From: Chryseobacterium gleum
GTDB taxonomy: Bacteria; Bacteroidota; Bacteroidia; Flavobacteriales_D; Sanyastnellaceae
Assembly (NCBI GenBank): GCA_945881835.1
Contig: CAMCVP010000015.1
Span: 1 to 49,916, forward strand
Length of the DNA: 49,916 nucleotides
Reading direction: 5' to 3'
Position numbers and translations under genes: made by a program. The notes beneath the pieces were generated by a model, which saw nothing but the letters and a program-made list of their open reading frames with translations, was not told the origin of the DNA and made no database searches. Positions 39,089 through 48,381 of this stretch are shown piece by piece (positions within the stretch are counted from its first letter, which is position 1; each line of letters starts with the position of its first letter).

Positions 39089-40498
39089 TTGAAGAACAAA
39101 AGAATCATATTTTCATATGTAGCGGCGGATTGGATTGCCGCAGGATCTGCTTGGGCAAGCCTTTATTTTTTGCGGAAAAAATTCGAGTCGATCAAATACG
39201 GATACGATCTCGGATTTCACACCGACAACAATTTCTTTGCGGCCTTAATTTTTATCCCCCTGGCTTGGATTTGTTTTTACGCCATGTTGGGAATGTATTC
39301 AGATGTCTTGAGAAGACATCGCCTTCGCGAAATTGGACAAATTTTAGCGACTTCATTAATTGGAAATATTCTCATCTTCTTTCTTTTTTTGTTGGACGAT
39401 GAGCTTCCCGATTACAACTATTACTACACCACTTTTGGATTTCTTCTACTCGCGCATTTGGGATTAACCCTCATTCTCAGAGTTATCATTACTTCACGCA
39501 CGGTAAAAAAAATTCAAACAAGACAATGGGGATTTCCGACAATTATTGTTGGTGGAAATGCTCGCGCCGTGCAGCTTGTTGACGAGATTAACGCTTTGAA
39601 AAAGTCTCCGGGCTTCTTGTTTAAGGGCTACCTTAAAATAAACGGTGCAGACGAGCAGCTCTCGTCAAGCCTTCCATTATTCGGAAAATACCCCAGCCTT
39701 CCTTCCATTATTGAAGAGCATCAGATTGAAGAAGTCATTCTTTCCATTGAAAGCGGTGACCACAAAGAATTGGAAAACATTTTGGCGTTGTTGGAAAACT
39801 ACAATGTTCGAATAAATATTATTCCAGACACCTTCGACATATTATCTGGAAATGTTAAGATGACCAGTCTCTTCGGCGTGCCACTCATTCGATTGAACAC
39901 CCTGCTAATGCCGAGTTGGCAATTCAGTATCAAGAGAATATTTGATATCGTTTTTAGTGCTTATGCTTTGGCTATTTTGGCTCCCCTACTTATTATAATT
40001 GGTGTGCTTGTTAAAGTTACATCCATTGGTCCCGTTTTCTTTTTTCAAGAAAGAATAGGAAAGAATGGCGTGCCCTTTCAAATTATTAAATTTCGCAGTA
40101 TGCGCACCGATGCTGAAAAATCTGGGCCGCAGCTGAGTTCAACCAATGATTCACGAATTACGAAGATTGGAAAGTTTCTCCGAAAAACTAGACTCGATGA
40201 ATTGCCCCAATTCTGGAATGTTTTGTCAGGTGATATGGCTATCGTAGGGCCACGACCAGAACGTCAGTTTTACATCAATCAGATTTCTGAAATCAATCCA
40301 CATTACCAAAAACTTCATCGTGTTCGCCCGGGCATAACATCTTGGGGACAAGTGAAATATGGTTACGCGGAAAATGTTGACCAAATGGTTCAGCGCCTTC
40401 GCTACGATTTGCTTTATCTCGAAAACATGTCCTTGGCCATGGACATTAAAATTCTTTTTTATACAGTTGTGATTGTATTAAAAGGAAGTGGAAAGTAG
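39089..40498 (+). CDS. polyprenyl-phosphate sugar-1-phosphate transferase (WcaJ/WbaP type)
   Basis: Initiates assembly of a surface polysaccharide by moving a sugar phosphate from a nucleotide sugar to undecaprenyl phosphate. The 469 residues have four N-terminal membrane helices (to about 130), a nucleotide-binding-like middle domain (GFPTIIVGGNARAVQLVDEI near 149), and the C-terminal sugar transferase: helix near 290, then FFFQERIGKNGVPFQIIKFR, MRTDAEKSGPQ, RKTRLDELPQFWNVLSGD and IVGPRPERQFYINQI near 390. These are the catalytic Asp-Glu motifs of the family. The start is a TTG at 39089; no better start fits. No other polysaccharide genes are beside it. Confidence 0.9.
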   Translation: MKNKRIIFSYVAADWIAAGSAWASLYFLRKKFESIKYGYDLGFHTDNNFFAALIFIPLAWICFYAMLGMYSDVLRRHRLREIGQILATSLIGNILIFFLFLLDDELPDYNYYYTTFGFLLLAHLGLTLILRVIITSRTVKKIQTRQWGFPTIIVGGNARAVQLVDEINALKKSPGFLFKGYLKINGADEQLSSSLPLFGKYPSLPSIIEEHQIEEVILSIESGDHKELENILALLENYNVRINIIPDTFDILSGNVKMTSLFGVPLIRLNTLLMPSWQFSIKRIFDIVFSAYALAILAPLLIIIGVLVKVTSIGPVFFFQERIGKNGVPFQIIKFRSMRTDAEKSGPQLSSTNDSRITKIGKFLRKTRLDELPQFWNVLSGDMAIVGPRPERQFYINQISEINPHYQKLHRVRPGITSWGQVKYGYAENVDQMVQRLRYDLLYLENMSLAMDIKILFYTVVIVLKGSGK

Positions 40499-40536
40499 TT
40501 GTTTAAATTCTTCTTCACTACTTTAACAAAAAAAAC

Positions 40537-42255
40537 ATGAGTCGTTTAAATTGGATTCAACTTTTCTGTGCGTGTGCACTTGGCTATTTTCTGTTTTCCT
40601 CTAATAGCAACGGAAGAGCAACTGTAGCGAACTCAGGGAACACCGGGGCTCCAGGAGAAAACACATGCGGACAATGTCATAACGGTGGAAGTTACAATGC
40701 CTCTGTTGCCATTCAAGTTTTTCCCAATGGCGGCACAATTCCAACAACACAATTTGTTTCAGGGAATACATATACTGTGAAAGTAACGGTTAGTAATTCA
40801 ATGGGAAATCCTTTCGGCTATGGATTTCAATTCACTGCTTTAACTGACGCAGACAGCGCGCCTCTCAGCGGATACAGCAGCCTTGCTTCAAACGTTAAGC
40901 AAAAAACAATTACCGTTCAAAACGCCTTCAACGGACGAACATACCTCGAGCACAACGGTGTGACTTCAAACAATGTTTTCCAATTCAATTGGACTGCTCC
41001 AGCAAATTTAAATGAGGCTGTTACCTTTTTCGCAAGCGGAAATGTGGTAAACGGAAGTGGATCAACAGCAGGAGATGCGACCGCAAATACTTCTTTAACC
41101 TTATATCCCGCCTTGCAAGTAAGCAACGATATTGTTCAACCTGCTTGCAGTAACAACGGCATTGGAACAATTACTTTGGCAATTTCAGGGGGGCAACCTC
41201 CTTACAACGTTGTATGGCAGGACGGATCCACCGGAAACAGTTTTCAGGGTGGACCTGGCTCTTACTCTGCGGTAGTCACAGACTTCGCGGGAAATTCAGC
41301 AACCCTTCCAGCAGTGCTGAACACATACACACCTCTTATTATAGAATCTATTTCAACAGATGTTTCTTGTTTCGGACTTTGTAACGGAAGTATTAATCTG
41401 AACTTTATTTCAGGCACAGGGCCTTACCTTATTCAATGGAGTGACGGTTCTGTTGGTGGTAATAATCTTCCCAACTTGTGCGCGGGAATTTACACTGCGG
41501 AAGTTACCGATGCGAACGGATGCGTGTTCGTAGTTCAAGATACCATTTTCGAGCCGGCGCCTTTCACGAATACTCCAGATGTTCAAAATGTTTCTTGTTA
41601 CGGCTATTTGGATGGATGGATTTTCCACAATATACAAGGCGGAACAGAACCGTATACCTACAGTTGGAATTACGACCCTTTGAATTTTGAGAGCAGCGCC
41701 ATTTATTTGTATGCAGGAGATTATTCGACAACCGTAACCGACGCAAATGGATGCCAATACCAAGAAACTATTACAGTAAACCAACCAGATACCTTAAGCT
41801 ATTCCGTTGAACTTTTTATTGAAGGCGGATTGGGTGTTGGTGAAGTGCAAATGACAACATACGGAGGTACACCACCCTATTCATGGAACTGGGTGCATGG
41901 CGATACAAACGAGGACACATTCATTCCTGAAGTATTCACGAGCTATTGCATTATTTCAGATGCGAATGGATGTGCTATTCAAACAGATAATTTCACCACG
42001 CTGACCTCGGTGAATGAATTGGAAACGAACCTTCATATTTTCCCGCAACCCGCGCGCGACCATTTCACCATTTCTCAATCGGCCAATTTCGATGAAGCGA
42101 GAATTTTCACTGCAACAGGACAAGAAGTTAAACGATGGAATAAAAGTCAACTTAAGCGAGAGCTCTCCGTTGAAGAATTGCCTTCAGGAATGTACATTCT
42201 TCAATTGAAAAGAGGACAGACTATTCTGAATCGGAATTTACTGATTGAACATTAA
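40537..42255 (+). CDS. type IX-secreted protein with Reeler-like domain, CxxCH motif and SprB repeats
   Basis: A 572-residue surface protein. Signal peptide or N-terminal anchor (about 1-25), then NTGAPGENTCGQCHNGG at about 36-52, where CGQCH is a c-type heme-binding motif, leading into a beta-sandwich (about 55-195) of the Reeler/choice-of-anchor-V type. Then four SprB-like repeats of about 70 residues each (typical pieces: GTGPYLIQWSDGS, AGIYTAEVTDANGCV, GDYSTTVTDANGCQYQETI). It ends in a type A type IX sorting domain (LHIFPQPARDHFTISQSANF, ARIFTATGQEV, LPSGMYILQLKRGQ). SprB repeats are known from the flavobacterial gliding adhesin. It converges with hutH, leaving 2 nt between stops. Confidence 0.85.
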   Translation: MSRLNWIQLFCACALGYFLFSSNSNGRATVANSGNTGAPGENTCGQCHNGGSYNASVAIQVFPNGGTIPTTQFVSGNTYTVKVTVSNSMGNPFGYGFQFTALTDADSAPLSGYSSLASNVKQKTITVQNAFNGRTYLEHNGVTSNNVFQFNWTAPANLNEAVTFFASGNVVNGSGSTAGDATANTSLTLYPALQVSNDIVQPACSNNGIGTITLAISGGQPPYNVVWQDGSTGNSFQGGPGSYSAVVTDFAGNSATLPAVLNTYTPLIIESISTDVSCFGLCNGSINLNFISGTGPYLIQWSDGSVGGNNLPNLCAGIYTAEVTDANGCVFVVQDTIFEPAPFTNTPDVQNVSCYGYLDGWIFHNIQGGTEPYTYSWNYDPLNFESSAIYLYAGDYSTTVTDANGCQYQETITVNQPDTLSYSVELFIEGGLGVGEVQMTTYGGTPPYSWNWVHGDTNEDTFIPEVFTSYCIISDANGCAIQTDNFTTLTSVNELETNLHIFPQPARDHFTISQSANFDEARIFTATGQEVKRWNKSQLKRELSVEELPSGMYILQLKRGQTILNRNLLIEH

Positions 42256-42257
42256 GT

Positions 42258-43742
42258 TCAAAGTCCAATCAACTGATAAGACAATTCCATGTCGGCGTGC
42301 TGATACCTGTCTTGCACGTAATGTGGAATAACTTTTCTAATTTCAGCATGAAGTGTCTCTACTGGAATGGAAGACTTAAGCGGTCTTCTAAAGTCTAGTC
42401 CCTGCGCTGCGTTCAACAATTCTATTGCCAATACAGACTGAAGATTTTTTACCACTTGATAGCATTTCGTTGCACCATTCGCTCCCATGCTCACGTGATC
42501 TTCTTGTCCGTTACTGCTGTCTATGGTGTCTACACTTGAAGGAGTGCAGAGTTGTTTGTTCTGGCTCACGATAGACGCCGCAGCGTATTGAGGAATCATA
42601 AAGCCGCTGTTCAGTCCAGCGTCTTTCACCAAGAAAGCGGGTAAACCGCGTTGACCCGAAATAAGTTTGTACATTCTTCTTTCTGAAATGCTCGCTACTT
42701 CCGCCAAAGCAATGGCTAAAAAATCCATGCTTAAAGCCAACGGTTGGCCATGGAAATTTCCACCAGAAATAATCTGATTTTCTTCCGGAAAAATAATTGG
42801 ATTGTCTGTTACGGCGTTAATTTCTCTTTCAACTATAGTTAAAACATATGCAATTGCGTCGTGCGAAGCACCCAATACTTGCGGAATGCAACGGAACGAA
42901 TACGGATCTTGAACGTGCGCTTTTTTCTGAACTTGAATTTCACTTCCCTTCAACGCGTCTTGCATGGCAATGGCTACAATCTGTTGGCCTTCTTGATTTC
43001 TAACACGGTGTGTTAAATCAATGAACGGTTCTGGACGTGCATCGAATGCATCTACAGACATAGCTGCAATGGTTATGGCTTTGTCGAACAAATGTTCAGC
43101 ACGAATTAAATTCTCTACTGAATACGCCAACATGAATTGTGTTCCGTTGATGAGCGCTAATCCTTCTTTCGATTGAAGCGCAATGGGCTTCAGGCCCTCT
43201 TCTTTCAATACATCGGCTGAGTTTCTCTCATATCCTTTGTACATTACCTTTCCTTCACCAATTAACGGAAGACACAAGTGTGACAAGGGAGAAAGATCTC
43301 CGCTTGCTCCTAATGATCCCTGCGTGAAAACGATCGGTAAAATATTTCTGTGATAAAACTCCAACAACAATTCAACGGTGGCCAATTGAACACCGCTGTG
43401 TCCGTGCGACAAGCTCTTTGCTTTCAACACCAACATTAGACGAACAATTTCTTCAGGCACTTGATCGCCCATTCCACATGCGTGTGAACGAAGCAAATTA
43501 TTTTGAAGAAGATTCAAATCTTCCATCGAAATTTCGGTATTGCAAAGCGAACCGAAACCTGTATTGATTCCGTAAACCGGATTTTCGCTCGTCTCTAAAT
43601 ACGAGTCTAAAAAAGTTCTACACGATTGAATTTTTTCCTTCGCCACATCAGAAAGTGAAACTTTCGTTTCACCCGTTCGTACAGCTACTAAGTCGTTCAA
43701 CACCCATTCTTCGTTCGGGCAAAGGATTAAATTATTACTCAT
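42258..43742 (-). CDS. hutH: histidine ammonia-lyase
   Basis: Deaminates histidine to urocanate, the first step of histidine degradation. The 494 residues show the MIO-cofactor triad Ala146-Ser147-Gly148 in QGSLGASGDLSPLSHL, YGINTGFGSL near 57, ALINGTQFMLAYSVENL, QDPYSFRCIPQVLGASHDAI near 275, NPIIFPEENQIISGGNFHGQ and SSNGQEDHVSMGANGA near 410. Length fits. No hutU, hutI or hutG is near; instead it is the last gene of the manC-tonB-like operon, which is unusual. A related aromatic ammonia-lyase or aminomutase is possible, but the histidine-type active-site pattern (FGSLCN, SHACGMG) favours hutH. Confidence 0.92.
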   Translation of the reverse strand: MSNNLILCPNEEWVLNDLVAVRTGETKVSLSDVAKEKIQSCRTFLDSYLETSENPVYGINTGFGSLCNTEISMEDLNLLQNNLLRSHACGMGDQVPEEIVRLMLVLKAKSLSHGHSGVQLATVELLLEFYHRNILPIVFTQGSLGASGDLSPLSHLCLPLIGEGKVMYKGYERNSADVLKEEGLKPIALQSKEGLALINGTQFMLAYSVENLIRAEHLFDKAITIAAMSVDAFDARPEPFIDLTHRVRNQEGQQIVAIAMQDALKGSEIQVQKKAHVQDPYSFRCIPQVLGASHDAIAYVLTIVEREINAVTDNPIIFPEENQIISGGNFHGQPLALSMDFLAIALAEVASISERRMYKLISGQRGLPAFLVKDAGLNSGFMIPQYAAASIVSQNKQLCTPSSVDTIDSSNGQEDHVSMGANGATKCYQVVKNLQSVLAIELLNAAQGLDFRRPLKSSIPVETLHAEIRKVIPHYVQDRYQHADMELSYQLIGL

Positions 43743-43746
43743 AAAA

Positions 43747-44205
43747 TTAATTCATCTTAAAAACAATGGGCAACGTCATAACGACTCTTTTGGGTTCACC
43801 ATTCAAAGATCCCGGCGTAAATTCTTTCATGCTTTTCACCACACGAATGGCTTCATTTCCGAGCATTTTTCCCAAGTCTCCTTCCGGTTGACGTAAAATT
43901 TTCACATTGGAAATTTTACCGTTTTTTTCAACCACAAACTGAACAAATACTCTCCCTTGAAATTCATTTTCCAAACAGATCGGAGGGTAAATCACAGCCA
44001 TAGCAATGTCTTTAAACATTTGCGTTTCTCCTCCTGGATAGGCTGGCATAACTTCGGGAAAAACCAAGGGTTCTTCAATTTGAAATTCACCACTTACTGG
44101 AGGGGGTGGTGGTGGCATCGGAATAGGATCGGGATCGGGTTGTGCTGCGCAATAAAAAGCGCTCACAACAAATAACACCGAAAAGATGTATTTCACTATA
44201 CCCAT
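43747..44205 (-). CDS. secreted protein with TonB C-terminal domain
   Basis: A 152-residue protein with a signal peptide (MGIVKYIFSVLFVVSAFYCAAQ), a short proline stretch (PDPDPIPMPPPPPPVSG) and a TonB C-terminal fold: PAYPGGETQMFKDIAMAVIY, ENEFQGRVFVQFVVEKNGK, LRQPEGDLGKMLGNEAIRVV and a final VVMTLPIVFKMN. A normal TonB has a cytoplasmic N-terminus and a single transmembrane anchor; here the leader looks cleavable, so this is likely a periplasmic TonB-like partner and not the energy-coupling protein itself. It overlaps the end of manC by 10 nt. Confidence 0.85.
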   Translation of the reverse strand: MGIVKYIFSVLFVVSAFYCAAQPDPDPIPMPPPPPPVSGEFQIEEPLVFPEVMPAYPGGETQMFKDIAMAVIYPPICLENEFQGRVFVQFVVEKNGKISNVKILRQPEGDLGKMLGNEAIRVVKSMKEFTPGSLNGEPKRVVMTLPIVFKMN

Positions 44206-45290
44206 GATTCGCCTTTGTTCAGTTTAATGTCGTTAACGAATTGCTTAATCTTTTGTTCGTCTTCTTTTTTGCAGACCAACAATGAAACACCTGTGTCTAC
44301 GACAATGTATCCGTTTAGTCCATGCAATACAACCAACTTCTCGCTCCCAACGTGAACAACGCTGTCTGAGCAGTTGTACAACATAACGTTCTCTCCCACT
44401 ACACCGTTGTTGTGTTCATCGGAAGACAATTGTGTGTGAAGAGATCCCCAAGTTCCAAGATCGCTCCATCCGAAATCACTTAAGACAACATTTACGTTTT
44501 TTGCTTTTTCCATAATACCATAATCGATACTAATGTTTTCGCAGCTGCTGTACATGTTGTTAATGAATTCAGCTTCTTCGGCTGTTCCGTACTTTCCTTT
44601 TCCTTCTTCGAATTGGGCGTACATTTCAGGTAGATGAGATTGGAAGGCTTTCATGATAGACTCCAGATTCCAAACGAAAATCCCAGAGTTCCAATAGAAG
44701 TCTCCGCTTTCAATAAAGTCCTTTGCTAATTCCAAATTTGGTTTTTCAGTAAAGGTTTTTACTTTCTTCACGCGATCGTTGTCTACCTCTTTCGCATCTG
44801 CCCATTGAATGTATCCGTATCCGGTATCAGGGCGAGTTGGCTTGATTCCAAGCGTAACCAAATTTCCAGATTTGTTCGCTTGATTCATGCTGATTTGAAT
44901 GTCTTCAATGAATGAAGCTTCACGCGTGATGAGGTGATCGCTTGGTGCAACAACAATGTTTGCATCGGGCGTGCGTTCTGCAATCCAGAAGGCCGAATAA
45001 GCCACACACGGAGCGGTGTTACGCATGAAAGGTTCACACAACACTTGCTCTGGTTTTAAATCTGGCAATTGCTCTAACACAAGCGCCTTGTATCGTTCAT
45101 TCGTTACAACTAAAATATTCTCTTTAGGAACAAGGGGTAAAAAACGATCGTACGTCATTTGAATAAGCGTACGTCCCGTTCCAAGAATGTCGTGAAACTG
45201 CTTTGGAAAAGCGGTGCGACTCATCGGCCAGAATCTTGAACCAATTCCGCCTGCCATGATTACGCAGTAGTTTTTTGAAATATCAGTCAT
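44196..45290 (-). CDS. manC: mannose-1-phosphate guanylyltransferase
   Basis: Makes GDP-mannose from mannose 1-phosphate and GTP for glycan synthesis. The 364 residues have the nucleotidyltransferase signature AGGIGSRFWPMSRTAFPKQF from residue 13, ILVVTNERYKALVLEQLPDL, VVAPSDHLI near 135, TGYGYIQWADAKEV and KTFTEKPNLELAKDFIESGD near 178, GDFYWNSGIFVWNLE near 196, and SDFGWSDLGTWGSL near 272. It is the short monofunctional form, without the phosphomannose isomerase half found in longer ManC proteins. It lies 17 nt downstream of fumC and overlaps the TonB-like gene. Confidence 0.92.
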   Translation of the reverse strand: MTDISKNYCVIMAGGIGSRFWPMSRTAFPKQFHDILGTGRTLIQMTYDRFLPLVPKENILVVTNERYKALVLEQLPDLKPEQVLCEPFMRNTAPCVAYSAFWIAERTPDANIVVAPSDHLITREASFIEDIQISMNQANKSGNLVTLGIKPTRPDTGYGYIQWADAKEVDNDRVKKVKTFTEKPNLELAKDFIESGDFYWNSGIFVWNLESIMKAFQSHLPEMYAQFEEGKGKYGTAEEAEFINNMYSSCENISIDYGIMEKAKNVNVVLSDFGWSDLGTWGSLHTQLSSDEHNNGVVGENVMLYNCSDSVVHVGSEKLVVLHGLNGYIVVDTGVSLLVCKKEDEQKIKQFVNDIKLNKGESWV

Positions 45291-45307
45291 GTACTAAAAG
45301 TATCAAA

Positions 45308-46711
45308 TTATTTTGGAAGTTTTCCAACCATTTTCGAAGGAACTACAATTTCATCATACTCTTCAGCAGTGACATGACCTAAACGAATTGCCTCTTCGCG
45401 AAGCGTTGTTCCGTTTTTGTGGGCAGTCTTAGCAATCTCGGCTGCTTTGTAGTATCCAATTTTTGTATTCAACGAAGTCACCAGCATCAATGAATTGTTC
45501 ACCAATTCTTCAATGCGTGTGTAGTTCGGTTCAATTCCAACTGCGCAATTCACATCGAAAGAAACGCAAGCGTCTCCCAATAGAATTGCACTTTGTAAAA
45601 AGTTGTATGCCATCATTGGTTTGAACACATTCAACTCATAATGTCCTTGTGTGCCACCAACAGTGATCGCAACGTCGTTACCCATGACTTGGGCGCAAAC
45701 CATTGTTAATGCTTCGCATTGTGTTGGGTTTACTTTACCCGGCATGATCGAAGATCCTGGCTCGTTTTCAGGGATATGAATTTCTCCAATTCCGCTGCGT
45801 GGTCCGCTCGCCATCATGCGAATATCGTTCGCGATTTTATTTAATGAAACAGCCAATTGCTTCAATGCACCGTGAGTCTCAACAATTCCGTCGTGTGCTG
45901 CTAATGCTTCAAATTTATTTGGAGCAGTTTGAAAAGGAAGTCCACTGAATTCAGCAATTTTCGCTGCTACCAATTCAGAATATCCTTCAGGAGTATTAAT
46001 TCCTGTGCCTACAGCAGTTCCGCCAAGAGCAAGTTCACCCAAGTGAGAAAGTGTGTTATTCAATGCGCGAAGACCGTGATCTAACTGCGCTACATATCCG
46101 CTTAATTCTTGTCCCAAAGTCACAGGCGTAGCATCCATTAAATGCGTACGTCCAATCTTCACCACATTCATAAACTCTTTCGACTTCGCAGCAAGTGTGT
46201 TGCGAAGTTGAGTTACTCCAGGGATAGTTACTTTCACCACAGCTTCGTAGGCCGCCATGTGCATGGCAGTTGGATATGTATCGTTTGAAGATTGTGATTT
46301 GTTTACATCGTCGTTTGGATTCAATAACATTTGTCCTTCACCCAATTGTCCGCCTGCTAAAACGTGAGCGCGGTTAGCCACCACTTCGTTCACGTTCATG
46401 TTGCTTTGTGTACCTGAACCTGTTTGCCAGATAACCAACGGAAATTGATCATACAATTCGCCACGAACAATCTCGTCGCACACAGCAGAAATTGCATCGC
46501 GCTTTTCAGAAGGCAACACTCCTAACTCGCAGTTGGCGTGAGCTGCAGCTTTCTTCAATGTTCCGAAAGCTTTCACGATTTCTCTCGGCATGCTTGACTC
46601 TGGACCTATTTTAAAATTATTTCTAGAGCGCTCAGTTTGCGCTCCCCAATACACATTAGCGGGTACTTTCACTTCACCCATTGTGTCTTTTTCAATACGA
46701 AAATTTTCCAT
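45308..46711 (-). CDS. fumC: class II fumarate hydratase
   Basis: Iron-independent TCA-cycle fumarase, converting fumarate to malate. The 467 residues match Fum[16 protein letters not shown] near 22, [20 protein letters not shown] near 97, [15 protein letters not shown] near 136, [16 protein letters not shown] near 185, [15 protein letters not shown] near 228, and the superfamily signature [20 protein letters not shown] near 316. Length is normal. It sits between prfB (19 nt away) and manC (17 nt away) in the minus-strand run. Argininosuccinate lyase and aspartase share the signature, but the GSGTQSNMN block marks fumarase. Confidence 0.94.
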   Translation of the reverse strand: MENFRIEKDTMGEVKVPANVYWGAQTERSRNNFKIGPESSMPREIVKAFGTLKKAAAHANCELGVLPSEKRDAISAVCDEIVRGELYDQFPLVIWQTGSGTQSNMNVNEVVANRAHVLAGGQLGEGQMLLNPNDDVNKSQSSNDTYPTAMHMAAYEAVVKVTIPGVTQLRNTLAAKSKEFMNVVKIGRTHLMDATPVTLGQELSGYVAQLDHGLRALNNTLSHLGELALGGTAVGTGINTPEGYSELVAAKIAEFSGLPFQTAPNKFEALAAHDGIVETHGALKQLAVSLNKIANDIRMMASGPRSGIGEIHIPENEPGSSIMPGKVNPTQCEALTMVCAQVMGNDVAITVGGTQGHYELNVFKPMMAYNFLQSAILLGDACVSFDVNCAVGIEPNYTRIEELVNNSLMLVTSLNTKIGYYKAAEIAKTAHKNGTTLREEAIRLGHVTAEEYDEIVVPSKMVGKLPK

Positions 46712-46730
46712 GATGATATTAATTTTTAAA

Positions 46731-47850
46731 TTATAAATCGTCGCTATCAGAATGTTGAACTCCTTTCCCTTGTCCCATTAAGAAGGCCTTCAAGAAATTA
46801 TCTATTTCACCATTCATTACTTTTTCAACATCGCTGGTTTCTTCTCCTGTTCGAACGTCCTTCACCAACTTGTACGGTTGCATAACGTAGTTTCGAATTT
46901 GAGAACCCCATTCGATTTTCTTTTTACCAGCCTCAATTTCATCGCGTGCAGCGTGACGTCTAGCAAGTTCAGCTTCGAATAATTGCGACTTCAGCAATTG
47001 CATAGCTTTCTCTTTGTTCTGAAGTTGAGAACGCGTTTCGGTGTTATCGATGATGATTCCTGAAGGCTTGTGTTTCAAACGCACACCGGTTTCAACCTTG
47101 TTTACGTTTTGTCCACCTGCACCTCCCGAACGGAAAGTGTCCCAAGAAATATCTGCTGGGTTAATGTGAATGTCAATGGTGTCGTCTACCAACGGATAAA
47201 CGTAAACACTCACGAAAGATGTGTGACGTTTTGCGTTCGAATCGAACGGCGAAATACGCACTAAACGATGCACGCCGTTTTCACCTTTCAACATACCAAA
47301 CGCAAACGGACCTTCGAATTCAAGCGTGCATTGTTTTACACCTGCAACGTCTCCTTCTTGAAGATCGAGTTCTTTGACTTTGTAGCCACTCTTTTCACCC
47401 CACATGATGTACATGCGCATGAGCATACTTGCCCAATCGCAACTTTCTGTACCTCCTGCACCAGCAGTGATTTGAAGGACAGCGCTTAAGTTATCCTCTT
47501 CAGCAGAAAGCATGTTTTTAAACTCAAGTTCTTCAAGCTCGGTTGAAGCAAGTTTGTATTGCTCATCGAGTTCAGCTTCGTCTACTTCGCCTTCCTTGAA
47601 AAATTCATAAAGCACTTGAGTGTCGTCAACCGCAGATTGACATTTTTGATAAGCATCTGTCCACAATTTTTTATTGCGGATTTGCTTCATGGTAGCCTCG
47701 GCTTTTTTCGGATCGTTCCAAAAGTCGGGGTCTTGTGTTAGTTTTTCGTCTTCACGAATTTGGAGGAGTTTTACCTCCACGTCAAAGATACCTCCCGAGC
47801 GCTCTCGTGCGCTCTTTCAGTTCGTTGATCGCGTCAATTGTTATCGCCAT
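46731..47850 (-). CDS. prfB: peptide chain release factor 2 (programmed +1 frameshift)
   Basis: Recognises UGA/UAA and releases the finished protein. Translation starts at ATG 47850 and reads 22 codons ([22 protein letters not shown]) to an in-frame TGA at 47782-47784; a +1 shift at CTT TGA C continues as ...[10 protein letters not shown] into the long frame ending at 46731, giving about 372 residues. Marks of RF2: the SPF tripeptide near 199 ([12 protein letters not shown]) and the catalytic GGQ near 245 ([11 protein letters not shown]). E. coli RF2 has 365 residues, so the joined length is right. Calling the gene from the GTG at 47780 would miss the first 23 residues. It lies 35 nt downstream of recX. 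Confidence 0.96.
47781..47797 (-). promoter_or_regulatory. prfB programmed +1 frameshift site
   Basis: On the minus strand GGGAGG-TAT-CTT-TGA-C: an internal Shine-Dalgarno-like GGAGG three bases before the slippery CTT, followed by the in-frame stop TGA and C. This is the classical RF2 autoregulatory site: when RF2 is scarce, slow termination at TGA lets the ribosome shift +1 and make more RF2. Confidence 0.96.
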
Positions 47851-47885
47851 CTGGAATGAAATTTTATAGCGCGAAAGTACGTCAA

Positions 47886-48377
47886 TTAATCCAAAAACGA
47901 ATCAATATCTTCACTCATTTCACGAAGCACTTTAAACACTTCCTCTGCCTGAAAACCTTTGCGAATGAGGGCTTTCGCTGTATATTGATTCTTCAGCCTG
48001 CCTTTTTTTTCATATTTTTTTTGAAGGGAAGGAAGAAGCGCTTTTATTTGAAGAGCATCGCCTTCACTTGGAAGGTTTCGAATGGCATCTTGAATGTTTC
48101 GTGAAGAAACTCGCTTGGCTTTTAAATGAAGTTCAATTTTTCGTTTGCTCCATTTCCGAAATTCGAAATGATCGTGCGCGAAGGCGGAAGCGAATCGTGA
48201 TTCACTCAGAAGATTAAGTGAAATAAGTTCCGCGATTAATACCTGTCTATCGTTTTGCCACACTCCGTACTGAATTAATTTCTTTTCTACATCGAAGGGT
48301 GCACGCTCTGCCTTATCGCAATAACGTTGAATTTTCAATCTGCATTTTGGCAGGTCAATCGGAGCTTCATTTTGCAT
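47886..48377 (-). CDS. recX: regulatory protein RecX
   Basis: RecX inhibits RecA filament extension and so tunes recombination. The 163 residues form three-helix repeats typical of the family: CRLKIQRYCDKAERAPFDVE, KKLIQYGV, LISLNLLSESRFASAFAHDH (the conserved LxDxRFA-type motif) near 50-70, FRKWSKRKIELHLKAKRVS, and TAKALIRKGFQAEEVFKVL near the end. Length is typical. RecA is not in the window. It starts the minus-strand run recX-prfB-fumC-manC-tonB-like-hutH. A -7-like box (TAATTTAG) ends 4 nt before its ATG. Confidence 0.88.
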   Translation of the reverse strand: MQNEAPIDLPKCRLKIQRYCDKAERAPFDVEKKLIQYGVWQNDRQVLIAELISLNLLSESRFASAFAHDHFEFRKWSKRKIELHLKAKRVSSRNIQDAIRNLPSEGDALQIKALLPSLQKKYEKKGRLKNQYTAKALIRKGFQAEEVFKVLREMSEDIDSFLD

Positions 48378-48381
48378 GTTT

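Noticed and set aside
46731-47780. prfB called from the GTG at 47780 without a frameshift
   Set aside because: The upstream 22 codons, the slippery CTT TGA C and the GGAGG stimulator show the normal RF2 frameshift; the short form would lack the first 23 residues.
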